From Tenodera sinensis (taxonomy: Eukaryota; Arthropoda; Insecta; Mantodea; Mantidae): a stretch of 64,000 bases of DNA. The notes beneath the pieces were generated by a model. It did not search any database and had not been told where the DNA came from. It was given only the letters and a program-made list of their open reading frames with translations. The DNA is taken from contig CM060964.1 in the NCBI GenBank assembly GCA_030765045.1, forward strand, positions 313,807,128 to 313,871,127, given 5' to 3'. Shown here piece by piece: positions 13,652 to 25,939 of the stretch (position 1 is its first letter; each line of letters begins with the position of its first letter). The translations under genes and the position numbers were made by a program.

Positions 13652-14252
13652 GAGGTATGAGAGGGTTCGGCAGGGGGGTTAGCACCTCGACTTATGGAAG
13701 AGTGTGTGAGTGATTAAGAGAGTGAGTGGGGTTTAAGGGACCGTCGACAGCTTGATCATTTTGACCCGTCCCAATGGAAAATCTTTTGTACCTATACATA
13801 TACCTGACGGGGCGACCCCGGGAGGGAAAGGTAAGGTGAGAAGAGACAGAGGGTGGCCGAACCTAGGAGAAATTAAAACAGAGGGAAGGTTTCCTACAGT
13901 TTACGGATAGAAATTCCCCGGTGGCGGCTCCCCTCCCCCTGCAGGCTTACACGTCCCTCTGGGTAGGGCTTGGGACCAGGAAACCCCCCCGATCCGGAGG
14001 ACGAAGGTTTACAGAAAGCATATTCTCTGCCATGCAACACCAAGATTCCCGTCGAGACTTACAACCCTGAAAGAGCCAACTAAGATAGAGTTGAAGTGAA
14101 ATGAGAAATGGGGTAAAATGTAGAGAGAGAAAATTGGAAAGATGTAATTAGCTTTCTCAGCATTCGCGCAGCGACCCGGGGAACCCCCCGAAAAAACTCA
14201 ATAGTCGAGAATGCGAGCTGCATATGTTATCGCGGTGCTACCTCGCTCGGTG
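13652..14252 (-). mobile_element. SINE1, full-length copy with target duplication
   Basis: 601-bp insert flanked by a 15-bp direct repeat with one mismatch (ATTGGCTGTTAGTAT at 13637-13651, ATTGGCTGGTAGTAT at 14253-14267). On the minus strand the head reads CCGAGCGAGGTAGCACCGCG with a degenerate B box. The body includes CTCCGGATCGGGGGGGTTTC, and the tail TGTCGACGGTCCCTTAAACC ends in CACT-type units (GAGT on the plus strand, 13690-13730). The target duplication and tRNA-like head show retroposition. Confidence 0.85.
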
Positions 14253-14516
14253 ATTGGCTGGTAGTATCTAAATGGCCGATTTGTGTATTTGGTTGATACA
14301 GAGATATTTCTCAGCTATGCATTCATTTTCAGCTTGTGCTATGTAATATTAAATGTCTTACTCAACTTTGTGTTATACTGCTATTTTATGGGCTATAACA
14401 AGCCGGAAGTTTCTTATGAATAACGTGGATTGATACACTTATAACTTAAGACTTAAGATAATCATTTGCTAAAAGTAGGGTTCCGCAGCTATAGTAAACA
14501 GCAGCGACCTGTGCTA

Positions 14517-14839
<323 letters not shown>

Positions 14840-14859
14840 CATATATCTATCTGTTTGTC

Positions 14860-14992
14860 TACCTGCATGCCTGCCTGTCTAACTGTCTGTCTGTCTGTCT
14901 GTATGTATGTATGTATGTCTGTCTGTCTGTCTGTCTGTGTCTATCTAGGTATCTATGTATGTATTTATTTATATATTTATTTATTATTTGCC
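14860..14992. repeat. (TCTG)n/(TATG)n/(ATTT)n tetranucleotide array
   Basis: Successive TCTG, TATG, TCTG, TATC and ATTT tetranucleotide runs, imperfect. Tandem slippage explains it. Confidence 0.9.
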
Positions 14993-15609
14993 ATGTCATT
15001 TTGGAGATTGTGTCTCAACTACTGTACTTGCAACATTGACACTTGGCCCCATTCTTGTAACTTGCAATTCAGCTTGCCTTTGGGAGGAATAGTAGAGCCG
15101 AACATACAGGTGCCCATAGCAAAAATGGATGATATAAAGCGCATAAATTATTAAATCAATTGGGACAAAGAAAACTTTTAAATTTCAGGGACTATAAGAA
15201 CGGTGTTTACGATATCCAGAACCGATGATTTGTACTTTTCACCACAGGAGAAACAACTATGGTCAGAATTTACAACATGCACCTTAGTACTGCTATTTCT
15301 GAGGTAAATTATTCCGACCAATGAGCACGAACACATCCGAAAAGATAGGGGTGTCACTGAGATTGCCTTATCATTATCTGAAGTTGCTTTCCAACACGGT
15401 TTGCCCATCAAGAACGCAACTCTCTAGTCCCTGATGCGCGGGGACCAGTCTTCACCCAAGTAGGTCACTTTGGTGGCCGGATCTACTAGCTTGACCGATA
15501 ATCAAGCACTTACATCACCGGTTAAGAATAGCGATGCCTCAAGAGGAACTGTACAAAAACTGTGTTACAAATAACGTCTGCAGTGTCGAAGGTCGGGATA
15601 TCCCAAGGC

Positions 15610-15610
<1 letters not shown>
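14993..15610. other. No gene seen
   Basis: Single-copy-looking DNA. 15430-15610 is GC-richer and ends in a long poly-A (next entry), so it may be the 3' end of an unrecognised retroposon. Confidence 0.4.

Positions 15611-15662
<52 letters not shown>
15611..15662 (+). repeat. Poly-A run of 52
   Basis: 52 uninterrupted A residues after TCCCAAGGCC. The length suggests a recent retroposon tail, but no parent element was recognised. Confidence 0.9.
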
Positions 15663-15663
<1 letters not shown>

Positions 15664-15719
15664 AACACTTCCGAAATCTACACCCATATAAGAAAATGCG
15701 TCTCTCCTCGGTGCCCTGA

Positions 15720-15962
15720 CCCTTTATTTGATCTTAATATAGTGGAATTCTTTCGAGATTACTTTATTTACTGGACTTTCTTTCTTTTCAATATTTTAAT
15801 GTGCCAGTGAAGTGCATTTTGCTTGTTTTTGCCTCAACGAATTTTATGTTAACACGCTTTATTTTTTTCTTTCTTTAGCATTTCTGTAGTTGACATTACT
15901 ATACAATTCAGTTGTTTTGTCAAATAATAAACCCATCCATCTATCCATCCAACCGTCCATGA
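15720..15962 (+). mobile_element. Probable LINE 3' end with tetranucleotide tail
   Basis: T-rich 3'-UTR-like sequence ending CAAATAATAAACCCATCCAT and then degenerate CCAT/CTAT units to about 15955. AATAAA plus a short tandem tail is usual for some insect LINEs. No reverse transcriptase is present. Confidence 0.35.
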
Positions 15963-16096
15963 GTCCAGGGTGTAGGTTCTAAGTATGATGCATTATTCTC
16001 TGTACTTTTTAGGTGACTTGTGGTGCTTTATGTACCGGTCGCTGTATAGCGGCGATACAGTCGGGAGTGTCGGTCTTGGCACCTTATGTCAATCTG

Positions 16097-16122
16097 TGTG
16101 TGTGTGCGTGTGTGTGTGTGTG

Positions 16123-16159
<37 letters not shown>
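16097..16159. repeat. (GT)n microsatellite
   Basis: GT/GC dinucleotide run, about 63 bp, not inside a family X copy. Confidence 0.93.
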
Positions 16160-16162
<3 letters not shown>

Positions 16163-16373
16163 CTCAGCTGCTAATAAATTGTTCTTCTAAAAAGCGTATT
16201 ACTTCAGGAGCTGAACCATCAATCGCCAGCCCCTTACTTGTCTCTTCACTTTGACAACTTACGCACTAAAAAATAAACAACGAAATCCTCTGTCGCGTCT
16301 ACGGTCTTCGAAAACCAAATACCGCTAACATGAATTTCGGTGTTTTATATTTTACAGTCATGAAATATTAATA

Positions 16374-16712
16374 AAAAGGTAACCCTGTGGCACAACAGCC
16401 CTTCTGGGCCAAGGCCTACCGCACGACTGCTACGTCCCCCACCTCGGCCCACCACAGTGTCATTAGTGGGGTGCAGTGCTGCAAGTGGGACGCAGTCAGT
16501 GCTCCGGTCCCTTCGAGCCAGTTATGCGGTCTTAGTGACCGGATACTGCTACTTTTCAATCAAGTAGCTCCTCAATTGACCCCTCAGAGACCTAACGAGG
16601 CTGAGTGCACCGCGGACAAGGTCTCCCAGGGGGATAAAATCCCCACGCTGGTACCGGGAATCAAACCGGGTCCCCCGCTTGGTAAGCAGCAACACCGCAT
16701 TAAGGAGACGAC
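16374..16712 (-). mobile_element. SINE2, full length with perfect 15-bp duplication
   Basis: 339-bp insert between exact copies of CATGAAATATTAATA (16359-16373 and 16713-16727). On the minus strand it begins GTCGTCTCCTTAATGCGGTG, with B box GGTTTGATTCCCGGTACC, then CTCAGCCTCGTTAGGTC, CAATTGAGGAGCTAC, GGGCGGTAGGCCTTGGCCC-like block (here diverged) and ends near GTGCCACAGGG. Open frames across it are not genes. Confidence 0.9.
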
Positions 16713-16727
16713 CATGAAATATTAATA

Positions 16728-17146
16728 CCTAGGATTTTATATATAATATTTTATTGTGCTTTCAAGAAAAATAACTCAACTCTTGTCAAATTTTAAAATG
16801 TAGAATACTTTAATATTTTTTTTTTCTTTTTTAAACTAAGCATAAGCTATATGTTTTCAAAATAGTGTATGAAGTTTACACAATCGATTTTTAAAAGGTT
16901 CATTTTCCTAATATATAATATATATAATATATATACCACTTTTGCGTTAAAATGGAGTTGACCCATTTAAAATATAAACAGAACACTGGATTATTCAATA
17001 TCTAAATGTACTTTATTACTAACATTTTGAAAATCTCCGCAAAATGTTCCCAAATATTGAAACAAAGAAATAATTTTAATGTTAAAAGATATTTTATATT
17101 GACGTGTTTATGACTCCAATTTACAAAACTTTAAACAAAAACAATG
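16728..17146. other. No gene seen
   Basis: Very AT-rich DNA, with a short TATATAATATAT run near 16912-16935. Confidence 0.5.
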
Positions 17147-17314
17147 ATTTATTACAGCTTCACGGGTGATCAGCCGTGTGAGGTTTAAAAACATTGAGCT
17201 TTCATTGAAAAATGAAAAATTTTCATTCTGACGAAGGCCATAGAGTTTACAATGGCCGAAAGCTCAATGTTTTTAAACCTCACACGGCTGATCACCCGTG
17301 AAGCTGTAATAAAT
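17147..17314. repeat. 57-bp perfect inverted repeat with hammerhead-like loop
   Basis: Arms 17147-17203 and 17258-17314 are perfect reverse complements; the loop is 54 bases. The loop and its right border hold CTGACGA (17228-17234), complementary GGCCAT/ATGGCC (17236-17241, 17252-17257) and GAAA (17258-17261), in the order of a hammerhead ribozyme core. ATTGAAAA/TTTTCATT (17204-17211, 17220-17227) could form helix I with one mismatch. Against an active ribozyme: one extra A before helix II, two extra bases on the cleavage-site strand, and GAAA itself lies within the perfect arm. Such cores are known from Penelope-like retroelement terminal repeats; that origin is inference. Confidence 0.7.
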
Positions 17315-17956
17315 AACGTGCGCCGTGAAAGCTTTAAATCTTACAAAAACAATTATATACATTTTTTTCACTTTTGACCAAATTTTACCCATACCCTACA
17401 GTAGAAACATAAAGAGTTAGATTTAAAATACCACTTATTCATTAAAAAGACTGCTGCAAGCAGAAGAATCGCAGGAGTTGTAACTGACGAGTTATAAACG
17501 TGTTTCAGCCTACAGAATGGCCATGAAATAAACAACGCTGGTACTGTTAAACATTCCATAGCTGATTGTGCACTAAATTAGAATCCCGAAAAGGCACAAT
17601 GTTGTCTGATGATTCTACTGGTTGGCATTGAACCCTCGTAGAAGTCAAGTTCTTTATGTGCCTAGGAAGTCAGACGAACGCTTTCAAGGAAAGCTGCATT
17701 TTCCTGTCTTACAAATGTCATACTTGTTTCTCCAATGAAGATATTTGAAACCGACGCACTTTATCTCTAAAGCATTCTTCAGGAGAAGCCTAGACTTCCG
17801 CAACAGGGGGTTCAATATAAGTTTTCATATTTTAACTAAGAGTGGCCATTTTTAGACAAACCGTTGCGTGAACGGAGTTGAATATAGAAAAGTGAAATGT
17901 GGTTGAAATCGGTAAAAAATAAAGTTCCATTACCTCCAATATAACAATAATACTAA
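17315..17956. other. No gene seen
   Basis: AT-rich, short frames only. The first 30 bases (GTGCGCCGTGAAAGC) may belong to the same element as the inverted repeat. Confidence 0.45.
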
Positions 17957-18330
17957 ATGTACCGAGCAAGATGGTTCAGAGATAACGTTGCGGCTCGTAT
18001 TCGGGAGGTCTCGGGTTCGATCCACGGGACCAGCTTAAGTGCCTTTTGTGGCTTCCCTTTGTCGCCAGGCGAATGTTGGAAAGGATTATTCATATTACAT
18101 TTGCTTTCCCTCATTTTCTACCATTTCATTTTCCTTCCTTCTTTCAGCGCTTGCCTGGTTCGTTGGTTGGCAGAGGTGCGGCGCTGTAGCTGGCGCGGTT
18201 CTTCGGGATGGCGCCACCAGGGAGCGGCGTTGTCCTGTACCACTCATTAGCTCGGGGGAGTCTCGACGATGCACGTACTACCTTCATCACATCCTTCCCT
18301 CCGGGAGATTACATAAGCAAAAGGATCATC
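17957..18330 (+). mobile_element. SINE1 copy
   Basis: Head ACCGAGCAAGATGGTTCAG, with ATTCGGGAGGTCTCGGGTTC as B-box region, then TCGCCAGGCGAATGTTGG and the middle of SINE1 (TGCCTGGTTCGTTGGTTGGC). The 3' part near 18240-18330 is diverged; no target duplication was identified. Confidence 0.7.
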
Positions 18331-18939
18331 GTTGGCCGAAGTGCGAAATCCTCCCCCAAAACATACCCATAACCAATACTAAATGTTGTCAGTGCTACTG
18401 CATTACTTCTGCCAGTAACTAAGCCCTTATTGCTGAATTTCAAATTATCCCCACATAAAACTATGACGTAATATGGGTAGAAGAAATATATGTATGCGAA
18501 TAAAACACATAGGGAATGTAAATTTTTCATAGGTATAACATATAGCGCTCGCGTGTGTGTGCGCAAGATTTTTCTTGGTCCCTTGAATTTAGTGTTAAAG
18601 TAATGTAAAAAAAAAAAAAAAAAAAAAAATTACATGTAATTCGAATTTAATCTTCCTTAATCCAAAGTTTTTGTTCAGTAATATCAGTCGAAAATTATTT
18701 TAAGCGCGGAAATTTAATGTGATAACTTCGTTCATGTTTGTGCATACATTGTTCACGGGTTGTCTGTTTTGTCAGTTGTCAGAATATAGTTGGAATGTAG
18801 TTTGGGAGGGGGGGGGGGAATAGCTTTCCTAGCTGCCGGCCTTAAGCTTCTATACCTACTCCAACATCTCCTTGTTTAAAACACGTGCACCTTTATTTGT
18901 CGCTTGAGCTTCCTACGTTTCAGTGTGTTGCAAAATAAT
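18331..18939. other. No gene; poly-A and poly-G runs
   Basis: Contains A23 at 18607-18629 and an 11-base G run near 18809-18819. Nothing coding. Confidence 0.5.
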
Positions 18940-19065
18940 GCAACTGTCACCTAGTAAACCGCGTGTCCAGTACAAGATTTTAATTTTTGCGGAAAAAGTC
19001 GCCATCTTTCGAGAAGTTGAAGAGGGTTTGAAGAAAAAATGTGAAATCCGAAAGAATGAAAGTGG
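18940..19065 (+). pseudogene. pogo/Tigger transposase N-terminal fragment
   Basis: Within the open frame 18923-19147 the segment KPRVQYKILIFAEKVAIFRE followed by VEEGLKKKCEIRKN matches the first helix-turn-helix of the CENP-B/pogo DNA-binding domain ('AEKV..I..VE.G.KK..IA..F'). The second half of the domain and the DDE core are absent, and the frame loses similarity after residue 45. It is a small relic. Confidence 0.65.
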
Positions 19066-19881
19066 AAACAGCGGAAAAAGAGTGAGACAACCAGAAAACT
19101 CTGATGGACATATGTATGTGCCTGTATTGCTGAAATGTCAATTTTAGGCGTAACTTTTGTAATCTGTATTTTCTTAGATGTAACATGAATAAAATGTAGG
19201 GAAAAAGAATGTCTGGGACACATTCTTATCTAAGCTTTAGAGAATCTAAAAGTAATACCAAAATAGATATTACCCATCGCGGTGGATGGTTATACAAGAA
19301 ATACACTTAGAAAGTAGTGCTTTCTAGTACCAAGTTAGAGGGTTCGGTTTAAAAAAAAAAAAAAAAAAGTGTACTTGAATCGCAACGCTATGTGTATATT
19401 TACGCTCTTGTTTTTGTTTAAGACTATACTTATGCACTCACGATTCTTGCGTTGATGAGAAAGTAATAGAAAGGAGATTGCAGGAAGAGGAATTTGAACG
19501 TTGATCTCTTGCTAATGCTCTGTGACAGGAGAAAATGCAATGATACATGCAGATATTCACGATAACATATGAATTAGAGTGCTACAACTTGTTTGGCGCT
19601 AATGGACTGGCTTTCTCTCAAAGGGCAAACACGCACACACAGTAACAGTGGCGTATGCTGCACTTTCAGTGGTGAGGTCAAGGGGCTACGGTTTCTCCAC
19701 AGTTATTATTTTAAATGACTACACTCACACTTGTCTCACTTACGTGGAATATCACAGGTATTGTAAAACATTCTGGAAGGAAACTAGGTCGAAGTGGCTG
19801 AGTCTCAAACCCCACCAGCATTCTACCAGGGGCTTTTTGGGGGGTTGTCCGTGCTAAATGCTGTAATACATAAACATAAGC
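19066..19881. other. No gene seen
   Basis: AT-rich with an A-run at about 19349-19368. No recognised element. Confidence 0.5.
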
Positions 19882-20295
19882 CATGAAGACCGAGTGGGAT
19901 GGCTCAGGTGATAACGTCTGTGGCTCGCATTTGGGAGGTCGCGGGTTCGATCTCCACGGCCGAGCTTCCTGACCCATGGTGAGCCTACTGGATTCTGGGG
20001 CCCCCATGGAATGGTACAAGCCCGAGGGGGGGGGGGGGGAGGTGAGCCGGTTTTCGAGTCCCGCGCTCCCTTTGGAAGTAAGAACCCGAAGGGGTGGAAG
20101 AGAAACCGGGCTGAGTCAGCCTCCGCCGGGGTGATTCTAACCGAGAAAATGTAGGGTCACCTGTTCTGTCATGGCAACGTTCAGGCCGCCCTTAGGATCC
20201 ATTCGCCTCATCCATCCTCCGTCAGGTGCTCCGCCAGGAGCCTAGGCACGAAAGATCGCATTTCGGTCGAGGTGCTAAGTCCCCCTCCAAAAGCT
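19882..20295 (+). mobile_element. SINE1 copy
   Basis: Head ACCGAGTGGGATGGCTCAGG, B box GGTCGCGGGTTCGATCTCC, then a SINE1-type body with a G run at 20029-20038 and AGCCTCCGCCGGGGTGATTC. 3' end approximate, ending in CTAAGTCCCCCTCC-type sequence. Confidence 0.75.
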
Positions 20296-20964
20296 ATAGA
20301 GTCAAGCTATGCCTTTTGCTCTCATTTCAATTCCTTCAAGATATTTCAGAGTTGCAGGATCAACAGCCGAAGACCTTGCTGTATAACTGTGCTTTGATTA
20401 TGTTCTGTCCATATCCTTCATGTATGTGTATTAAAACCTCCGTTCCATTCAAAATGTGCCTCATCCATCCACAATATATTGCCTAAACAATCAAAGTACA
20501 CCTGGATTTGTGCTAACACAAAAAAGAACCAAACCTTCTACACAGTAGTGATGCCAACATGAAACCAAACTGCTAGCATGTAAAGAAGATAGAGCTGTTT
20601 CAAAGTGGGAACTTACTTTAGAATAATCTGATATATTATAAAATTATTATTGTGGTTCAGAAAGTTGTATACATAAACTGCAAATTTCAGCTCTCATACT
20701 TTCTGAGAAGAAGGCACATGAATTTCATATGTTTTAAAAGTAAATTTTATTATTTTTCTGATGGATGACAATTTTTATAGACTCAACCACATAAGCTATC
20801 GATGCAAATAATCACTAGATATAATTGTCATGATTTATAGAGTAATTCATTTTCAGAAGAAAAACCATTGAGAATATAACAAAGGTGTAATTTCTGTATG
20901 TTTAGACTACTTGTCCCCTTAAAGATCAAAGAAAGATGCTCATAAAAAAGTGTACTCCTCTATA
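20296..20964. other. No gene seen
   Basis: AT-rich; nothing recognised. Confidence 0.5.
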
Positions 20965-20965
20965 T

Positions 20966-21022
<57 letters not shown>
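20965..21022. repeat. (CT)n microsatellite
   Basis: CT units with one CC interruption. Confidence 0.95.
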
Positions 21023-21027
<5 letters not shown>

Positions 21028-21713
21028 TATACAGACACGCATTAAAGAATGGTATATAGTTTCTCTTCCATTCACTTCGGAGCAAAGTTGTATTTTCGAT
21101 CCTCTGAATATTAGAACAGCTTTTCTGATAGCTTTTTTTGTTAAAAAGGATGAAGGCCCTCACATTCAAAGAAAATTTTCTACAAACACTGACACTAAAC
21201 TGTGAAAGGAAGTAAGAGCTATACCAAAGCATCATGCACAGTAGGACATACACTTGATACGTATTTGTTCACTGTAACTGCAACATTTATGAACTTCAGC
21301 TTTCAACATCAGACCCGTTCTCAATCCCTCTGTTGTGTATCGGATACGGATATGCACTTTGAGAACAGAAGTAAATAACGTGAAGTTTAAATCGGAGGAT
21401 AGCGGAATGTTAGCACAAAGTGACCATGCCCTGTTGCAGAAACAGGATACATACACTTTCTCTTGTTCCTTGTCCCATTAGCGCCCAGTGGTAATGGATT
21501 TGGGTGTTCGTCCCACATACCTTGCGATAAAGTTACACAATATCGCTGTAATGCCAGTCCATTTCCCTTTTCCGAGCCGACAGGCTTTGTTAACCTGGTA
21601 CTGCAACACAGGACATCGCGAAGGGCGTTCGGCACCTGGTGCCTATTACTGACGTTTGGGTTATTGCATGGCAGGCAGGCAGGCAAACACGCCGTGTCCA
21701 CGACATAAAGAAA
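21023..21713. other. Unrecognised moderately GC-rich segment
   Basis: A minus-strand open frame of 113 codons (21728-21387) runs through a GC-richer block, but it ends inside the family X terminus and shows no domain. I do not support it as a gene. Confidence 0.4.
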
Positions 21714-22403
21714 TCTGACGTGTTGCACTCACATGACTTTCTCTACTCTTGCACAAACTGTTCTTACAAACACTTATTCTTCTATCTAGTTCATGTTAAT
21801 CGAGATAAACATTTGTACAAATTATCTTGCTGCTAATTTTCTTGTAGGTGCAAGGGGAATAAGCGATGGTCAAATGTATTAAGCGTGGTCGCTATATGAT
21901 GACTTTGAAATTCCGTTATCTTTGCATGAACAACAGGTTCATTCATTTCAGAAAGCTGTATAAGCATTACAAAATTCTCATAAATAACAAGGAATATCTC
22001 CGAAATAGTTCACTTCACAAAAAAAGGATCATTTGTTATAAATTGTATGTTTTAACAAGATCTACAGTTTTTGTACAGTAGGATTTAGTCTATTTTTACA
22101 GCTTACCAGCTATGCAAAAGCCATCAAGAGTAAACATGGTTACATAGGCTATAGCCAGAAAATTCAACATATTAATTTCATTTGCCATTAAAATATCTTC
22201 AGCATATGGTATTTTAAACAGAATCGTTAGAGCCATTTTTGAGAAAATCAAAATTATCGAAAAATGTTCTGTATAAAGGATAATTTATGATGGACGAACT
22301 TTCTTCAACCTCTTCGTGCCGTATCCTTAAAATATATCAAACTTAAATACCAACTTTGGTTTTTAACCGACTTTTCGTTTTTTAATTATGCTGTTCGCTG
22401 ACA

Positions 22404-22444
<41 letters not shown>

Positions 22445-22525
22445 TTTTCTAAAAATGTTGTTGTTTTTTTTTTTTTTTTTTTTTTTTTAATTATTATTCA
22501 GGGGGCCTCAAAACATATCTGTGAA
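21714..22525 (+). mobile_element. Family X, copy 4 (with CA array)
   Basis: Left terminus TCTGACGTGTTGCACTCACA, then the shared landmarks ATCTCCGAAATAGTTCACTT, CAAAAGCCATCAAGAGTAAA and CCGACTTTTCGTTTTTTAAT. A CA array (22404-22442), a T run (22464-22488) and GGGGGCCTCAAAACATAT follow. The last ~80 bp of the consensus is lost. Confidence 0.85.
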
Positions 22526-23025
22526 ATATGCTTTTCCTCTGATAATTACAGTTTTTATCTGGTTTCCACCTTCATCCTGCACTTCTACCGCTGTAACTTA
22601 GCTTCGTTGTACGGCTACAACACTTCCATTAAATATGGCACAATTTCAAGCAGTGCATATAGAAGTATTACGTGTTATTTCTTTCCTATAATTTAATGCA
22701 AAGGGTGTGTAATATCAAAGCAATCATACGTACATATATCAAATTGCTTGTTAAATAACTGGTCTTAGGTTACTTACATACAGGAAGTAAAAAGTGACAA
22801 GTTTATGAATGACGATTTCTTAGAATAGCTTTGAGAATCGAACTAACATAATTGTTAATATATGATTTACTTTAATTAAGTACGTTTTGGGGGGTTCTTT
22901 AAGCGCATTTTTCAATCTAATGTCGACATTTCTTTTTAAGTAAAATTTAATTCCACTGTATTAGGTATGCAGCAGAGAAAGTAATTAGGTCCAACACAAT
23001 ATAAATGTACTTAACACTGACCTTA
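22526..23025. other. No gene seen
   Basis: AT-rich; no recognisable feature. Confidence 0.5.
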
Positions 23026-23150
23026 ATTTTACTTTCTCTAGTACGTATAGTAGGGGAAGTATTGTATTCGACTCGGAAATTCAATGTCGAGATTTCCCCG
23101 GAAAGAAATGTTTTGAGGCCGCCTGAATTAAAAAAAAAAAAAAAAGGTAT
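23026..23150 (-). mobile_element. Family X, copy 5 (right-end fragment)
   Basis: Starts TTTTACTTTCTCTAGTACG and runs through CAATGTCGAGATTTCCCCGG to GAGGCCGCCTGAATT and a short A run. Convergent with copy 4. Confidence 0.8.
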
Positions 23151-24814
23151 CAAAGGCGTGTGGAAATGGCTTGTCTAATATGTGCATATGTAATAAAGGC
23201 GCACATTAAGTTTGCTCTTCTACGCTGTTTTCGTAGTTAGGTTGTTTATTTCCCGTTTGCGTTTAGAGAGGGCTATAGCGGCAGCTTGAGATCTCAGCTT
23301 CTTGAACAATTTCTACCATGCAGACAGCTGCACAATAAACCATTCCGGGCTCTAAGGCGCCCCCGTTAATCGCAAACGTTCACGTTGTAGTATACGCATT
23401 TTAACCTTGCCGTTCTGGTTATGGTTCCCGTTCTGTGTTATAGTGAACCAGCTTTAAGATGCATTAATGTCAAATAGCGTGAATACATTATTTCGGAGGA
23501 AATCAAATAAACATTCCTGGCAACATCTGACTAAGATCATTGGCATTAGTGGCTGATTATCTCTAAAAGGAGAGTCAAAAGTTCCCTTAATACAGACTAT
23601 TAAGAACGTCAGGAAGAAAATGCTCGCTGCCTTTTTACTAAGTTAAATTCAAAGAGAAGAGAAATTTCAGTAACTAGCTTAATATGGAAATGGTTTTTGG
23701 CTTAATACTTTCCTCTGTAATATATAAAGTGCCTCATTTTGCTTCTCTAACTAATCACTTAGCCGTTTTTCATTATTTTCCATTTCTTCAATTTACCGCA
23801 CAACTTTTCTGCCTTTCTAATAAGCCAACAACTTATGGAATAAATTATCATTTCCATTCATATACTGTTTCTTTGCAAATAGCTTAGTTCTCACTGCAAC
23901 CGTTTTACATTTTCGCAATTCAGCCCGCATTTGCGTCCCCCTCCACCTTTCCCCTCCGTTATCAATATTACATTACGTTTCGGTGATGGAAGTGGCAGCG
24001 GTAGCTATGGCTCCTTTATTTGCATAGCATAGCATTAAAAGGCAAGAACAAATCTTCAAGATGCTGTTTTCTTTACCGCTTGGCGCATTAAAATACAAAA
24101 CCTTTCCTTCCATTCATTTATATAAAAAGAAGGCAAAGTTTATAACCGTATTTCACGCCACTGATGAAACTGATGGTAAAGAAAATATATCTTAGGAGCA
24201 GAAACTTATAAATACAATAATAACAGAAACTTGGCCCAACCCGTACAGGCACCGAAGAGAAAAAGAAACAAGTAGAATGAAGAAGAGGAGATGAGCAGTG
24301 AAAGTTCAAAAGCACTTCTGCTTTTAAACTTGATATATTTCTGCTACTTCTTCGTCTTTTTATGAAGATCCCTAATGAATAACTTGTCTTGGAGAATTAG
24401 ACGAAATGTTAAGAAGTGAAAGAAGGATAATAAAGTGTAAAGTTTGGATGAAGTTTTGGTCTTAAGGCTAACGAAGTCAAGAGATGATGGAACTCAAAAG
24501 TATGTTTAGGTATAACTGTGAAATCCAAGTAGACCCACTTTCCTACATCCAATACTGAAAGGGAATATTCACAGACGTAACATGAGCATTTTAATTGCAA
24601 AATGGCATCTTCTAATTCAAGTAATTTATAACTCATCGTATATAGGCAGCGTATAGCAAACTTAGAGCTGAATAAAGGTGCAAATCACAAACTCAACTCC
24701 GCTATATAGCGGGTTTGCCATAAGCGTGGGGTTAACACGCTTTTTAAAACAACTAATACTTTATTACTTAAAATATTCAGGTAAACAACAATAGTGCATT
24801 GTGATAAACGTGCG
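23151..24814. other. No gene seen
   Basis: 1.6 kb of AT-rich DNA with short frames only and no recognised repeat. Confidence 0.5.
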
Positions 24815-25110
24815 TGGTTGTCTCCTTAACGCGGTGGTAGCGCTGTTACACTACCTGGAACACTCGGGTTCGATTCCCGGTACCGGTGTGGGGATTTTCT
24901 CCCACTTGGAGACCGGGTACAGGGTGCACTCAGCCTGGTTAGGTCCCTGAGGGGCCAATTGAGGAGCTACATGGTCTAACCGGCTGGAAGGGACCACGTC
25001 TCACCTTTCAGTACTGTACCCCACTCATGACACCCGTAGTGGGCAACGGTGGGAGACACAGCAATCGGGCGGTAGGCCTTGGCCCGGATAGGTCTGCTGC
25101 GGCGCTTAGC
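24815..25110 (+). mobile_element. SINE2 copy
   Basis: Begins TGGTTGTCTCCTTAACGCGG, with B box CGGGTTCGATTCCCGGTACC, then GGGGCCAATTGAGGAGC, CACGTCTCACC, GGGCGGTAGGCCTTGGCCCG. 3' end diverged; no clear target duplication. Confidence 0.85.
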
Positions 25111-25527
25111 TTTAATAAAATTGCGGCAGGTACATCATTGCACTGAAGGGTGAACAAGAATTTGAAACTACGAGACGAGGTGCAGTGTTCTCTATTTCCG
25201 ACATTCTCCAATGTACCTAGCGCAAGTGCACTGCATACTGCTTTTTCTATGATAATGACTAATACTGGGAGATCCAAATACATTAGAACCGCTACGCGAT
25301 GTTTTTCCACTGCGAACGCGGAAATACGATAACAGCAGCTGATATATACAAGGTCACGAGCATCACTTGTCCTTCGCTGCTCTGCTCACAATCAGTATTG
25401 AGTTGACGCGATATCGTGCGGCTGCATTATTCCTAGTGTGTTTTATTATTTAGTCCTGTGCTTAGTCACAAAGTGTATTATGGCTCAGCATTTGTTTTCT
25501 ACTGCATATATAGCGTATATTTATTAT

Positions 25528-25569
<42 letters not shown>

Positions 25570-25939
25570 CGAGTCAACAGTTGTCGCCGGTACATACGTG
25601 AATAGAATTTTGCGCCCTTTCTTTTTAGAGAACTAACCAACATACTGTTCTATGACAGCGCCAGTGGGCGACGAGCGCAGAGGATTCGTGCAGATAAAAC
25701 ACAACGCAGCCGGTTCACAGTCTTTTAGATCTCCCGTTAGAAAAAGTACTTACATGAAAATAATAAAATTAATTACTAACATCTCTTCAACATGGCAGTT
25801 CCAGTAACTAGACAGCCAACATTTGGGGCGAAATGGCGATCTGTTGAATTATTCTTGGTGAATAGGCTGTGAAGTCCTTTTCGTTCTTTCTGAATGTGTA
25901 CCGCGGACAAAATTTACCCCAGAAAAATCTTGATGAGAG
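25111..25939. other. No gene; 41-base poly-T
   Basis: T41 at 25529-25569, possibly the tail of a minus-strand retroposon. No coding signal. Confidence 0.5.

Noticed and set aside
17228..17261. Calling a functional hammerhead ribozyme
   Set aside because: Core words are present, but an extra A before helix II, two extra bases next to the expected cleavage site and the pairing of GAAA inside the perfect arm break the canonical geometry. Kept only as a hypothesis.
24815..24890. A functional tRNA gene on the plus strand
   Set aside because: The B box is good, but the same head starts every SINE2 copy and the tRNA-like part runs into the SINE2 body.
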